A stretch of DNA of 64,000 bases from Paraburkholderia acidisoli (lineage in GTDB: Bacteria; Pseudomonadota; Gammaproteobacteria; Burkholderiales; Burkholderiaceae). The notes below the pieces were generated by a model. The model made no database searches and was not told the origin of the DNA. It saw only the letters and a program-made list of their open reading frames with translations. Location of the stretch: the NCBI RefSeq assembly GCF_009789675.1, contig NZ_CP046914.1, positions 1,674,001 to 1,738,000 on the forward strand, given 5' to 3'. Each line of letters opens with the position of its first letter. Position 1 is the stretch's first letter. Shown here in pieces: positions 63,959-64,000 of this stretch. The position numbers and the translations under genes are program-made.

Positions 63959-64000
63959 AAGGCTAGACCTACCAGCGATACCCAGCCTGTACGCGATATG

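Larger units (their letters stand above)
58960..64000. mobile_element. decayed mosaic prophage (open at the window end)
   Basis: Begins near a broken tyrosine integrase. It contains a broken portal gene in the opposite orientation, a chimeric fragment, an AT-rich unknown gene, a lipoprotein-like ORF and phage structural genes reaching the window edge. Base composition and gene style change sharply from the neighbouring catabolic DNA. The left boundary is placed at the integrase; the right boundary is outside the window. Confidence 0.75.

Overview
The window is high-GC DNA with dense, tightly packed sugar-acid and betaine catabolic operons, several OmpC-type porins, LysR/MocR/FCD-GntR regulators, a PhaP-type phasin and KatA-type catalase. 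Together these point to a member of the Burkholderiaceae, most likely Paraburkholderia or a close relative. This is inference from gene content and style, not from a marker gene.

Layout. 0-2.6 kb: tail of a FecCD-type iron permease and a TonB-dependent siderophore receptor. 2.6-6 kb (minus): ModA-like binding protein, polyphosphate-glucokinase-like ROK kinase and glucose-6-phosphate dehydrogenase carrying an SKPD repeat tail. 6.4-13 kb: an aldA-like dehydrogenase, MFS transporter, enolase-superfamily dehydratase and GMC oxidoreductase in one direction, with a convergent GcvA-like LysR regulator. 13-21.6 kb: a quaternary-amine (glycine betaine/choline type) ABC transporter, MFS, porin, second enolase-superfamily enzyme and a divergent MocR regulator. 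21.7-25.4 kb: chemoreceptor, flavin reductase, AraC regulator, small protein. 25.4-30.7 kb (minus): three-subunit membrane sugar/alcohol dehydrogenase (Tat-exported gamma subunit, GMC flavoprotein, triheme cytochrome c) plus a porin, preceded by a LacI-type palindrome.

31-48.4 kb: a large catabolic island. It holds a DapA-family lyase, 2,5-dioxovalerate dehydrogenase, four-gene ABC importer, IlvD/Edd dehydratase, porin, TauE/SafE exporter, uronate dehydrogenase, ExuT-like transporter, RraA-like protein, SMP-30 lactonase, aldose-1-epimerase-like protein and an FCD-type GntR regulator. The enzymes fit oxidation of a uronate (or pentose) to a lactone, then an aldarate/aldonate, then 2-oxoglutarate semialdehyde, then 2-oxoglutarate. 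A shared inverted repeat (GTTGT-N3-ACAAC core) sits in front of three of its transcription units, with a degenerate copy before a fourth, and is the likely GntR operator.

48.5-53.6 kb: phasin, catalase, cytochrome b561 and a membrane glycosyltransferase. 53.9-58.1 kb: the conserved ATP-grasp / alpha-E / transglutaminase / Anbu (ancestral proteasome-like peptidase) operon. 58.2-58.9 kb: non-coding region with repeats ending in CTGTGGACAA. About 59-64 kb: a decayed, mosaic prophage with a broken integrase, a broken portal gene in the opposite orientation, an AT-rich unknown cargo gene and intact-looking phage structural genes that run to the window edge.
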